Below, piece by piece: positions 21,364 to 30,943 of a DNA stretch of 64,000 nucleotides (the first letter of the stretch is position 1; the number at the start of each line of letters is the position of its first letter). Source of the DNA: Mesodorylaimus sp. YZB2_4. Taxonomy: Eukaryota; Nematoda; Enoplea; Dorylaimida; Dorylaimidae. The position numbers were made by a program, and so were the translations under genes. The notes below the pieces were generated by a model. That model ran no database searches, had not been told where the DNA came from, and was given only the letters and a program-made list of their open reading frames with translations. The DNA is taken from the NCBI GenBank assembly GCA_030248295.1, contig JASANH010000339.1, positions 124,001-188,000 on the forward strand. The letters run 5' to 3'.

Positions 21364-21790
21364 AGCTGCGGTGGCTCAGTTGATTAAGGCGTCGGCCCCG
21401 AATTGCTTGGGCCAGTAGCCCTGACCGGGAGACTGCAGTTCTGTTCCGGATACGCACGGCAGTTTCGCAAGCCCGTTCTCAGTCAAAGTCTGGTCTTCGA
21501 CGGCGATTTAGTAGGTCCGTCGCTGGCTTTTCCTTCGACACCTGGGGCCAGTTTCACAATCGCCTAGGACATGTCCTAAATATTAGGACACCGTAAGTCC
21601 TATCTTACATCATTGCGACTTGATCGTCCTAACTTTAGGACATGTCCTAGCTGCTTGTGAAACTGGCCCCTGGTTCTGAGCGACTACCCAGTAACGTCGA
21701 GTGGCGGACGCTGAACTGGTTCCGCCGAAAAGAATCAGGAAACTGGTTCCCGAACACCAGTCGGGAAGGTCCCCCCCCCCCCCCCACCCG
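21364..21790 (+). repeat. Diverged SINE A-like copy
   Basis: Head GGTGGCTCAGTTGATTAAGG and GAATTGCTTGGGCCAGTAG, later CTACCCAGTAACGTCGAGTGG and GGTTCCCGAACACCAGTCGGG, which parallel the SINE A body. Split by the MITE at 21544-21670. Ends in a C run of about 16 followed by a long C/A-rich low-complexity stretch to about 21890. Confidence 0.6.
21544..21670. mobile_element. 127-bp palindromic MITE nested in SINE A-like copy
   Basis: The ends are 36-base inverted repeats (21544-21579 and 21635-21670) starting GGGGCCAGTTTCACAA, with only about three mismatches. Both arms contain CTAGGACATGTCCTAA, itself palindromic. The flanks read CTG on both sides if the element is taken as GGGCCAG...CTGGCCC, consistent with a 3-bp target duplication. 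The surrounding SINE body resumes exactly where the MITE ends, so the MITE is the younger insertion. Confidence 0.8.
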
Positions 21791-21890
21791 GAGGGGCGGC
21801 ACCCCGGCGGAGGGAACGACCCCCCCCAAAACCCCCAAAAAAAAAAACCCCAAAAAAAAACACCCCCCCACCAAACCCCACCCCCGGACC

Positions 21891-23210
21891 CTCTCTGGTA
21901 CAGATGAGTATCAGTACGGTAAGTGCCGATGTCACCCCACCAGTCTGGGGCATTAGCCTGTCACCAATACTGTCTCTCGTCATCTCTCATTGAGTCGTGA
22001 TATGGCAAAATGCTAGCCAGGAACTTTGGATACGCTGTATCTGCAGCATCAAAGCATTGCCTAGGAGGGCCCAATTGAAGGCCAGTCATTAACTGAAGCA
22101 ACAGGAAACTGCAGAGCGATTTCTTATCAGCCGGAAGGACACAGAAATAGAAATTTCGATCCGATTAAACAAAACCTGCTTGGGATGTTCTCTCGTCGCG
22201 TGACCTTCGCAGTTTTTGCTGTGGCCTGTAGAAGTCCTCATCTAATCTTGCGCAGTGACTGCTACTCGGTCATGTTTCCTTAACTCCCTCCTGCCATGTT
22301 TCTATCATCGCTCGAACGAGCTTTAAACTGCACTGCCTGGCCTACGCATTGTTTTTAACGAGCAAAAAATAATGTCCTTCCAAAATAGGTTTTTGCAATA
22401 ATAACTTCATGCGTGCGTGCTCTCGCCAGTTCGTTAGATCTTCTAATAATGACCATATTTGTACCAGGCTTTAGTACGTAAAAACGTCACTGCTGTGGGA
22501 CTAGAATTACCATTACGGGCTTTGGGGCAGGCTGATGAATGAGTCCGTGCAATCAGCGATTGGGCGATGCACGAGGTCGTCAAAGAAAGCACTGTTATAG
22601 TGCCCGATGACAGATTTACCAAATTCAAGTACCGTTATTCATCAGTGTCCATGTAAAAGTGATTAATCCTGCAGAGGACAGCACTGGCATGGCAACTTAT
22701 TCACCCAACTTCATCATAGGTTGCTCGGTTCTCTTATCTCCATTTAGGTCCTCCTTTGCTCGTTCTCAAATGATACCAAGCACCCCCTGATTCCTGATAG
22801 ATTCGTGATTATTATTAGCAGGCAAACTAAGAAGTCAGCATTGGGTTAAGACATTCTAAATTTGACTAGTTGTTGACTCGGTTGGAAAATTGTCCCGATG
22901 CCTCTCTGGCCTACCATCTCCTGTCGTAAATATTAATTGAGAATATTTCTATTTGGCACGGACGAAGGCGCATTGACAGAGAATTAGTCTGGCACAAGAC
23001 CAGTGCTTTAGGTGAATGCTAATGGCTACTTTCGAGTCCTAGTCAGCCTTGTTTGCGCGCTATTATTTTATGCTTGTCCAGTTCATGTTATTATAGCTCC
23101 GCCCTTACAAGGAACGATGGCGGGGGCGAGCAAGGCGAAGATGATGAGGCATCTCGATCTCAAATCTTGCATGTCTTCACTCTCCTCTTTCTAAGATCGC
23201 GTGGACGAGA
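21891..23210. other. Intergenic, no gene seen
   Basis: No recognised exon on either strand. The part from about 23000 may be 5' UTR or promoter of the globin gene. Confidence 0.4.
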
Positions 23211-23837
23211 ATGGGCCAAGTATGTGCAGGGGGCTCGGAAGGAACCCGCTGTTCATTCGAACATCCACCAAAACACGTTTCGGCTCTTCTTTGTGCTGAA
23301 GCTAGAAGAAATAATTTGTTCAGTCTTTGTCCGCACGAAATCCACGTCATAAAACGATCGTGGGAAACTGCCAAAGCCAATGATGTGGGAGTCCGAATTG
23401 TGGTTTCGATTTTGATCAAACGGCCACATTTTTCTTCTTATTTTAATCTTAGTCCTGGTACAGCCGAAGAACTGAGGCAAGCCCCGGCCGTACATTCACA
23501 CGCGCAGAGAATGATTGCATTTCTGGACGAGATTATTCGATCGATCAATATTTTAGATGAGGTGTCGATTCGTCGACTCATCCAAAATATTGGCATGGCT
23601 CATTTTCACAAAGGCGTCAATTTCATCGCCGATAATTGGCTGCTGTTCAAACGAGTCCTTTTGGAAGAACTTTGTCGACCGATCGAGAACCCGCCCCAAA
23701 CTCCGCGACAGAAGAGAAAGAGGCAACAGGAGGAGAATGCGTGGGGCAAGATCCTTCGCTTCGTCATCTCAGAAATGAAACGCGGTTTTTTAGAGCAGGC
23801 GTTGAAGAATCGTGAGCGAGGCGATGCACCCGCCTGA
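23211..23837 (+). CDS. Globin, intronless, with predicted N-myristoylation and palmitoylation
   Basis: One exon, 208 residues; ATG with A at -3 and G at +4. Globin core from about residue 39: helix A with RSW (49-51), Pro-His-Phe-x-x-Tyr-Phe in the C/CD region (72-78), distal His97 in HSHAQRM, proximal His131 in LIQNIGMAHF, and helix H with AWGKILRFVISEMKRGF. It starts M-G-Q-V-C: Gly2 for myristate and Cys5 for palmitate, as in membrane-bound globin X proteins. A basic insert, PRQKRKRQQ (165-173), lies between helices G and H and could act as a loop or a nuclear signal. The lack of both classical globin introns (B12.2, G7.0) is unusual. Heme binding is expected; a membrane-linked redox or sensing role is inference. 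Confidence 0.88.
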   Translation: MGQVCAGGSEGTRCSFEHPPKHVSALLCAEARRNNLFSLCPHEIHVIKRSWETAKANDVGVRIVVSILIKRPHFSSYFNLSPGTAEELRQAPAVHSHAQRMIAFLDEIIRSINILDEVSIRRLIQNIGMAHFHKGVNFIADNWLLFKRVLLEELCRPIENPPQTPRQKRKRQQEENAWGKILRFVISEMKRGFLEQALKNRERGDAPA

Positions 23838-24010
23838 CACACTGACCTGAGGGCCCCTTGTAAGCCGTCAGGCCGTTCTGCTTTCTGATGGTTTGATGAA
23901 TGTAATTATGCCAAGGACGTGTAATTGTTAGTTTGAACTTCACCATACTGTGCGGTCTATGAAGAGAGGGCAGCCGAGGGTGCACCCTGCGGCCTTCTTG
24001 TCGAGCCCTC

Positions 24011-24016
24011 AATAAA
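24011..24016 (+). terminator. AATAAA poly(A) signal of the globin gene
   Basis: AATAAA lies 174 bases after the globin stop codon and before the ELOVL gene on the same strand. Confidence 0.5.
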
Positions 24017-24494
24017 CCCTGCTGACACTCCTGCAGCGGCAGATGACTACGGAACCGAGCCAGACATGTGCGGGCATAGTAGCAAGCAGCATCCTTCGCC
24101 CTTCCCAATTCCAGCTCCTCATACAAGCCATGTTTTCGTAAAAGTTGCATCTTAGATTTTTGAGCGTGTGTGCTCAGTTGACATGAAAAAATCCAAAATG
24201 TAAGGCCACCAAAGTTAGTGTGTGCCTACTGTGGACAGTGTGTTTGCATTTGGCATATCAAGTGTTAACACAGGGGCAGGTGGTCAGGGTTGGTCCTACG
24301 TAAATTAGCCTTGACGCTTTCGTAAAGCTGGAACCAAATTAGCATTAGTCGTCACGGGGCATGTAGATTAGACAGGTGCTGCACACCCGAGTCCGCGATA
24401 TAATTTCGTCTACGTCAGGCAAAGTCGTAAAAATTTCAACTTTGCTACGGCGAAGTCACTGTGAGATTGGGTCGTCCAGCACACAAGGCGCACA
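24017..24494. other. Intergenic, promoter side of the elongase gene
   Basis: No coding exon recognised. Contains no obvious TATA box within 60 bases of the elongase ATG. Confidence 0.4.
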
Positions 24495-25692
24495 ATGTTG
24501 GACGATACTCAACGGGACCTGTTGCTGAAGACCATAAAACCGTACTGCGATGAGCACGGACTGGAGACCGGGGTAAGTGCAAGTGACTGCTTGAGCCTGT
24601 CCACACTGTAGGTGCTCTGCACAGATCGTACCCTTGGAATGGTTCACGTCGACGGAAGCACTGAGAAATTACAGCTTCGTGTTTCCATTCGAAACCAAAC
24701 TGGACCGTGTCAGCTTTTTCCTGCGATCGCAGACCACGTGGACCGTAAGTATCTGGATATCCATACTCTACGTGACCCTGGTATTTATCGGGCGAAAAGT
24801 GATGGCCAGTCGGAAAGCGTTCGTACTTCGCAAGCCGCTGATCATGTGGAACGTGAGCATGGCCATATTCAGCTTGCTTGGTTTCATCCGGGTCAGCCCC
24901 GAACTGTTCCGCACCGTCTCCAACCACGGACTGCTGTTTAGTGTTTGCGTAACCAACTACGGACGCGACCCGGTGGCCGCCTTTTGGATATCGGCTTTCG
25001 TCACTTCTAAGTTCGTGGAATTGTTGGACACGGCCTTCATCGTCCTGCGCAAACGGCCTCTGATCTTCCTGCACTGGTATCACCACGTTACAGTCCTGCT
25101 GTTCGCTTGGCACTCGGCCAAGGAGGTGTCGGCCACGGGTCGTTGGTACGCATGGATGAACTACGGTGTGCACTCGTTCATGTACTCCTACTACGCCGTA
25201 CGGGCTATGAAGTACCACGCACCCGACTGGATCAGGATCTTCGTCACCTGCTTGCAGTTGTCACAAGTAAGCCTTGACTTCTTGCTGGCTGCTCGAAATA
25301 GACCTTACCCATCCCCTGGTGAAGGCAGGTTGTCCTTTAGTCGTGACCCAGTGTCAGTTACACCAGCCGGAAGTGCCACACTCTTGCTTAGAGTGTAAAA
25401 TATGCTTTCAGGATAGGATTCCATGCGCTGCCAATGCGTCATTTTTTGCAGAGAAAACGCTCGCTCTTTTTAGATGGCGGCTGGTGTGACTATCAGTTTG
25501 GTCGTGTTCAAAGCGAAGACTGCCTGGAGAGCCTCGTGCCATCAGACTTGGGCCAACCTGACCTTCGCTGGGGTCATCTACGCCACTTATTTCGTTCTTT
25601 TCCTAATTTACTTCTATGACGCCTATGTGAAACCGAGGCTGGCATCGAAGAGCGCGCTGAAGGAAGAGGAGCAGACGAAGAAAGTGATGTAA
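24495..25692 (+). CDS. Very long chain fatty acid elongase, ELOVL3/6-like
   Basis: Exons 24495-24572, 24625-25266, 25474-25692; 312 residues. The ELO catalytic box is HWYHH at residues 176-180, preceded by KFVELLDTAFIVLRKRPLIF and followed by the conserved MNYGVHSFMYSYYA. About seven hydrophobic segments fit an ER membrane protein. The start FPFE...DRVSFFLRS resembles ELOVL6, which condenses malonyl-CoA with C12-C16 acyl-CoA. The carboxy end is lysine-rich (KPRLASKSALKEEEQTKK), consistent with ER retention. The intron at 25267-25473 breaks the penultimate membrane region. Confidence 0.92.
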
Positions 25693-26232
25693 TTTTGGGT
25701 CTGGTGCAATAGTGTCTTGGAGAAAGCAGGAAGAAGCTGTGAAATAGCTATCCACTTTATTCAGTTCATGCTTCATTTATGGCAGTTGTTGAAAAGTTTA
25801 TCAAGTAACTGAAAATTATTGTAGATGCCATCAAAATGAGTCACACTCAAGCATCAAAATTAGCCCTGGGTCTTATGATTTCGAAGACCTAGGGGGTCTA
25901 TTTGAGAGGAACGAAATCGACATTGACACTCTAAATGAACAAAAAAAAGCCTGTCGGGTTATTGAAGGGGCCTGAATAAGGCACTGAGTATGCCCTACCT
26001 ATACCTCGACGTCAAAGGGCGCGGGAAAGGCCGTGAAGCCTGCAGTAGTTAGCTCGCTTCAGTGCAAGGTGGCCTCTCTGGATTGTATGCATGCTCACCT
26101 GAATGCTAACACTTCAGGTGCAGCCCGGGACAGCCCGACAGGCCACTTTGAGGGGCTAATTTTGACGGCAGTTATTTGCACAGTGATAAGGCGGGTGGGT
26201 GGAGAAGGTCACAGTGAGCACACAGAGCATAG
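25693..26232. other. Intergenic between convergent elongase gene and orphan exon
   Basis: No recognised exon or poly(A) hexamer close to the elongase stop. AT-rich at first, mixed later. Confidence 0.4.
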
Positions 26233-26446
26233 TCAGAGCGAAGGTGATCCATCCGTGGTCTCACCTGCGTCCTGCTGTCCAAAGTGCAGTTGCACTGCTA
26301 ATAAAACCGACATTACGATAAGAATCCCTGCGCCAAAGAGTCCTATGGTCGCAAAAGTTTTATTGATTTTCTGTTTTCCGGCTGGTCGGATGCTACCTGA
26401 ACCGAGACCCAAGTTTTTACTGTGGGCACCGCCTAGAAAGGAAGCG
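26233..26446 (-). CDS. Probable last exon of a small single-pass membrane protein
   Basis: Read on the minus strand, a TTTTCAG acceptor opens a frame of about 70 residues ending in TGA. It contains SGSIRPAGKQKINKTF, a clean 19-residue hydrophobic segment (ATIGLFGAGILIVMSVLLA) and a short hydrophilic end (GQQDAGETTDGSPSL). The composition is protein-like, unlike the plus-strand frame over the same bases. A second acceptor, CTTTCTAG, lies 20 bases further in the same frame, so the exon may be shorter. No 5' exon was found: a SINE B copy lies 40 bases upstream. Family unknown. It could be a gene fragment. Confidence 0.4.
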
Positions 26447-26485
26447 CTGAAAATTCGGAGAGCATGACTGACAGAAATGTTTCGG

Positions 26486-26627
26486 GTCGTGGCCTAGCGG
26501 TTGAGGCGTCCGCCTCTCATGCTAAGATGCTAGGGAGGGTTCGAGTCCCGCCTGGGTGAAAAGTTTTTGTTGCAGCACCCAAGCTCGCTGTATAGTGCTT
26601 GGCTATGGATAGAGTATGACATGACAC
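26486..26627 (+). repeat. SINE B copy 3
   Basis: GTGGCCTAGCGGTTGAGGCG, GGTTCGAGTCCCGCC, TAGTGCTTGGCTATGGATAG and GACATGACA. More diverged than copies 1 and 2, with a shorter middle. Confidence 0.85.
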
Positions 26628-27609
26628 GCGAGTCGAGATGAAGGTAAATTATATCTTGCAGATAGAACAGTGGACGCCGCAGTCGAAATTCGGAATTCTA
26701 TAGACCATTTCACAGATCATACAACGCGAAATTTGAATTTCCCGCTGTAATCCGCTCATGACAGTTTTACATAGATGAAAAGTCCCTCTTTTCGGAGCTT
26801 GTGCGCGTCCTGCTCTTGAAAACGGCGGATAAGGCTGTGTTTAGGACGTGAGGTGTACGATCTGAGCATACCTCAGGTATACCTGAGACCATCTTTTACT
26901 CATTTTGTGAGAGAGGGTGAAATGAGAGCCTGATGCTCTGTGAGATGCTCGCACCATAAACAGCAGTTCCAGCAGGCCAGCTGAAAAACGGTGCATTACT
27001 TTGCGGTTGCTTCAGAAATATTACTTGCAGACTACGAGTTGCAGAAGTGGGGTCCGCCAGAATACATAATTCCGCACATCCTCACCAAAGGGCTATCTAT
27101 GTCAAGATGCAATAAGAACCTAGGCGCGAATTCAAAAATTTCTGACAAGTAGGAATTTGTAGATAGGTCTAACGTTGCGCCATGCAATCACGTGTTTGAA
27201 GAGAGGTCAGCAATTTTAAGAAATGTTTGAAAATTTTCTTAAGAAAATCACCAAGAAAAACATTTTTCCACTTTCTTCTAACCTCGCCCTTCATCTCACG
27301 AGTCAGTCATCGGATTCAGAGATTTGTCAACACCTGACGCATTGTCATCTCGTGCGTGCAAGTTACTTTTTGTTTCTGAGCCGCCTCTCAGGTCTGGCCC
27401 CAAGAAATGTGTCTTTTCAAATTCACGTGCCCGCCCACGTGCTCGACGTGCGCCCCCGCAGAATGGTCCCGCCAGTCGTGAGTGCGCACGAGCCAGCAGA
27501 CAGACGGATTTGGGATTCCGGACTCGGTCGGATTGGGCTGCGCGTCGGCTGGCATAAAACCAGTGCTGGGTGTCGCTCGAGCCGTGTTGACTCGTGTTCT
27601 GGCTCGGAG
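26628..27609. other. Upstream region of SLC25A1
   Basis: No coding exon recognised. ORFs on both strands near 27220-27740 are GC-bias shadows around the first SLC25A1 exon. The 5' UTR probably lies within the last few hundred bases. Confidence 0.4.
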
Positions 27610-29145
27610 ATGGGTTTACAAGATAGTTCTGCCGGGCAACCTCGCCCTGCTGGCCACGTTGGATTCTTACCCAGCGCCAAAACCCTAAAAGGCATCGTTG
27701 CAGGTAAATATCCGTTTGGTTTTCTAAAATCTTTTTTTTCATGATTTGTTGTAAATATGTAAAACGTGTTTCTTTGGATTTCGATACAAATTGAAACTAT
27801 TTTTTAAAAAAGTTTAGGTGGTATCACGGGCGGAATTGAAATTTGCATTACGTTTCCAACGGAATACGTGAAAACGCAATTGCAATTGGACGAACGTTCA
27901 GCCAAACCGAGATTCAGAGGTCCTATCGATTGCGTCAAACAAACAGTACACGACCATGGTGTTCGTGGACTGTATCGAGGACTGTCTGTTCTGCTCTATG
28001 GATCCATTCCGAAATCTGCTGTTAGGTAAGACAGTGAGATGATCGATTTTTGAAAATCTGATCAATAATTATTGACGAATTGATTCCCCCGCCTTTTTAT
28101 TTGTTCTCTCTGAGAAATAGCTTTGGCTCGCCTTGAAGGCTCTCGAGTCTTTCTTTTTATTGATTATTGACCTTTCTGCTTTTTTGTTCAGGGTATCTTT
28201 TTCCTCAGTCAACAAAAGGTTTTCTGCATCTTGGGAACAGAAATCCAATATTTTTTGTCCTGTAGCAAACTATGTCTAGCAAACTGGTTTTGGGGATCTT
28301 ATCCATCGTGGCTTGGTTTTAGATTTGGAGCATTCGAATATTTCAAAAATATGGCCGTTGACGAACGTGGAAATCTCGCGCCTCACATGCGTGTCCTGTG
28401 CGGGCTGGGGGCTGGAGTAGCCGAAGCTGTATTTGCTGTGACGCCCATGGAAACAGTGAAAGTAAAATTTATTGACGATCAATCATCGAAAAATCCAAAA
28501 TTTCGAGGTTTCTTTCACGGTGTACGCGAAATTGTTAGAACACAAGGTAAGAAGGTGAATTTTGAATTTTTGATGATAGTTGATTGAAAAATATGGTTTT
28601 TAGGAATCAAAGGAACATATCAAGGTTTGACAGCTACGATAATGAAACAGGGATCAAATCAAGCCATTCGATTTTTTGTCATGGAAACTTTGAAAGATTG
28701 GTATCGAGGGGGCGATCCGACAAAAAAGGTCAATAAACTTGTGACTGGTGTATTCGGTGTCATCGCCGGGGCAGCTAGCGTGTTTGGAAACACTCCGATC
28801 GATGTTGTCAAAACTAGAATGCAGGTAAATTATATATTTTTGATTTTTAGATTTTTTGTGAACAGTAATTTTCCTCCTAATTTACGATTTTTTAAAATTT
28901 TTAGGGTTTAGAAGCTTCAAAGTACAAAAATACGTTGGATTGCGCCATGAAAATTTGGAAACACGAAGGAGTATTTGCGTAAGCAGCTCTTACTGTTTTT
29001 TTAAGAATGTAAAACAATATCTCGATTTTTTAGGTTTTACAAAGGCACGGTACCGAGATTAAGTCGAGTTTGTTTGGACGTGGCAATTACGTTTATGATC
29101 TACGATTCATTTATGGAAGCCTTCAACAAAGTTTGGAAGACCTAG
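27610..29145 (+). CDS. SLC25A1: Mitochondrial citrate (tricarboxylate) carrier
   Basis: Exons 27610-27703, 27818-28025, 28323-28546, 28604-28824, 28905-28978, 29034-29145; 310 residues, as in animal SLC25A1. All three carrier repeats are present with signature motifs: [18 protein letters not shown] and TPIDVVKTR. Family wording is clear, e.g. [19 protein letters not shown] and [14 protein letters not shown], and [15 protein letters not shown] at the end. It exchanges mitochondrial citrate for malate across the inner membrane and so feeds cytosolic acetyl-CoA to fatty acid synthesis and elongation. The elongase upstream uses the same pathway, but this adjacency is probably chance. Introns are 53-297 bases long and AT-rich. 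Confidence 0.95.
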
Positions 29146-29732
29146 GCGCGTCTTCTTGGAATATCAGGTAGTAGCAGATGAAATTTAGTCGCCTGAATTT
29201 CGCTTAGATTTAGGCATAATATATTTAGGAAATAATTTGCTTATAATTTTTCACTTTTTGAAAAGATTTGGTCAGCTAATTAGGTGCTGGGTAATTAACG
29301 AATGCAATCGTCAGTGTCTCTGGGTTGTAGGGCAATAATGTGCCGACTAGATTTATGCCCCATTATACTTAAAAACTGTGTTTTGTGATCGGCGGCGTAT
29401 GCATTCCGGTAATAGCTTATTTGGTTCCGCTCGATTCGTTCGTGCGGGATTTTCTTGAAATTTGCTTACGCTTCTTGTAATTTTGTTTATTTTTGCCAAA
29501 TTTATATTGATCATTCGTATGTTTTGTATTTGTGATACGTGTCCATTTGTTGTACGCCCGTTTTTTGTCTGTGATAATTTGGGGGAATCTTGGTTTAGAG
29601 CTGGAGTAAAATGTTTTCTAAGGGAGGATATTTTGAAGATTTATTTGGTTTATGCCAGATTATATTCACGATTAAATTGTATTACCGAATGGGATTGTAG
29701 AATATGCGTTGTTTTTTTTGAGGGATTTGAAA
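29146..29732. other. Intergenic between SLC25A1 and MED7
   Basis: AT-rich with no exon recognised; it must hold the SLC25A1 3' end and the MED7 promoter within under 590 bases. Confidence 0.45.
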
Positions 29733-30494
29733 ATGGAGGAGCCGAACGTGTCTCAAGTCAGTTCATTCCCGATTCCGCCCATGCATTATGCGAATATGTA
29801 CACGGAGGAGAATATTGCTCGTCATTTGGCCCCGCCTCCACCTCCACCCATACAAGGTCATTATAGTGTTTTTGGCGTAGTCTCGAACACGGACGACCCG
29901 ATTATTCAGCCACTGGAAGCGCATGGAATTCGTCGACTTTACGCGAATGCACCCGCTCAACAACAATCGACACAAATTGATCGAAAAATTGAATTGAAAA
30001 AACTAAATCAAAGTATTTTAATGGCTTATTTAGATTTATTAGAATTATTAATCAGATGTCCAACGAATCAAACGGAAAGAGAAAGGAAATTGGAAGATTT
30101 ACAATTACTATTTATTAATTTTCATCATTTAATTAATGAATATCGACCGCATCAGGCGCGCGAAACGTTGAAATTGATGTTGGAAGTACAAGCTCAGGAA
30201 AGATTGAATGTGGTTCGACGATTTCAACGTCATTTCGATGTTGTTGTCAATAATTTGCAGCAGTGTTTGAAGGACGTTCCCGACGAACTGCTCTCGCCCG
30301 CCCCGCACTCGGAGACTGAGCCGATGGACTTGTCGGAAAGGAAAGAGGAGAAACGTGGAAATGAGAAACACAAGACCATTCCTGAACATGGGAAAAGTGA
30401 AAAGAATCTCGATTGGCTTATGTGTCGACTTGTGGATGATGGAGTGGCACAGGCGACTGGAAATGATAAGATAACTCAGCAAAATGGACTATAG
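29733..30494 (+). CDS. MED7: Mediator complex subunit 7
   Basis: Single exon, 253 residues from ATG at 29733 (in context AAAATGG). The MED7 signature is intact: VSSFPIPPMHYANMYT, LEAHGIRRLY, a helical core with LKKLNQSILMAYLDLLELL, and LLFINFHHLINEYRPHQARE. The carboxy tail (after about residue 190) is acidic and basic, low complexity and not conserved. MED7 sits in the Mediator middle module with MED21 and links activators to RNA polymerase II. It lies 588 bases after SLC25A1 and 449 before NARS2 on the same strand. Confidence 0.95.
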   Translation: MEEPNVSQVSSFPIPPMHYANMYTEENIARHLAPPPPPPIQGHYSVFGVVSNTDDPIIQPLEAHGIRRLYANAPAQQQSTQIDRKIELKKLNQSILMAYLDLLELLIRCPTNQTERERKLEDLQLLFINFHHLINEYRPHQARETLKLMLEVQAQERLNVVRRFQRHFDVVVNNLQQCLKDVPDELLSPAPHSETEPMDLSERKEEKRGNEKHKTIPEHGKSEKNLDWLMCRLVDDGVAQATGNDKITQQNGL

Positions 30495-30600
30495 CCTTCG
30501 TGTTCGTGTCTGGAGTTGATTCAATGTTTTGCGTGAAGCATTTTCTGATTATTTAGATTGTTTTTGGTTGTTTTCAATGTCTCATACATTTTTTGACGGG

Positions 30601-30905
30601 CAGCGGAGTTTAAAATTGCGATTTCGTTGTAGGGGAAATTCAAAATTTGAGTTGCCGCCGAAATGAGAAAAGTTGTCTGCTGCAAGGCGGGAAAATTGAT
30701 TGTAGGAGGATCATGGGACGGTGGACTTTTTTGCTTTGTTCACACGATCTTTACCGCAAATACATTCGTTTGCTGGCAGCGGAGAGTAAAATTGCAAGTT
30801 TGAAGCAGAGGTTGAAAGCTAAAATTTGCATTGCCGCCGAAATGGTGTACGGAAAAGTGTCTGCTGTAAGGCGGCAAAATTGATTGCAGGAGAATCAGAG
30901 ATCAT
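30601..30905 (+). repeat. Two direct copies of a ~120-base sequence before NARS2
   Basis: Copy 1 at 30601-30716, copy 2 at 30777-30905. Shared order: CAGCGGAG, (T)AAAATTGC, TTGCCGCCGAAATG, AAAAGT(T)GTCTGCTG, AAGGCGG(G/C)AAAATTGATTG, AGGA(G/A)(A/G)ATCA. They lie just upstream of the NARS2 start, so they could affect its promoter or 5' UTR. Confidence 0.65.
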
Positions 30906-30943
30906 GTAAATTTAGTCGACTCTGCTGCTTATATGCTTCAATC

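Noticed and set aside
23764..24150. 128-codon minus frame over the globin 3' end
   Set aside because: Shadow of the globin frame and its 3' UTR; no protein-like pattern.
26033..26467. 144-codon plus frame
   Set aside because: Covers the orphan exon on the opposite strand; the minus reading has a clean membrane segment and splice acceptor, the plus reading does not.
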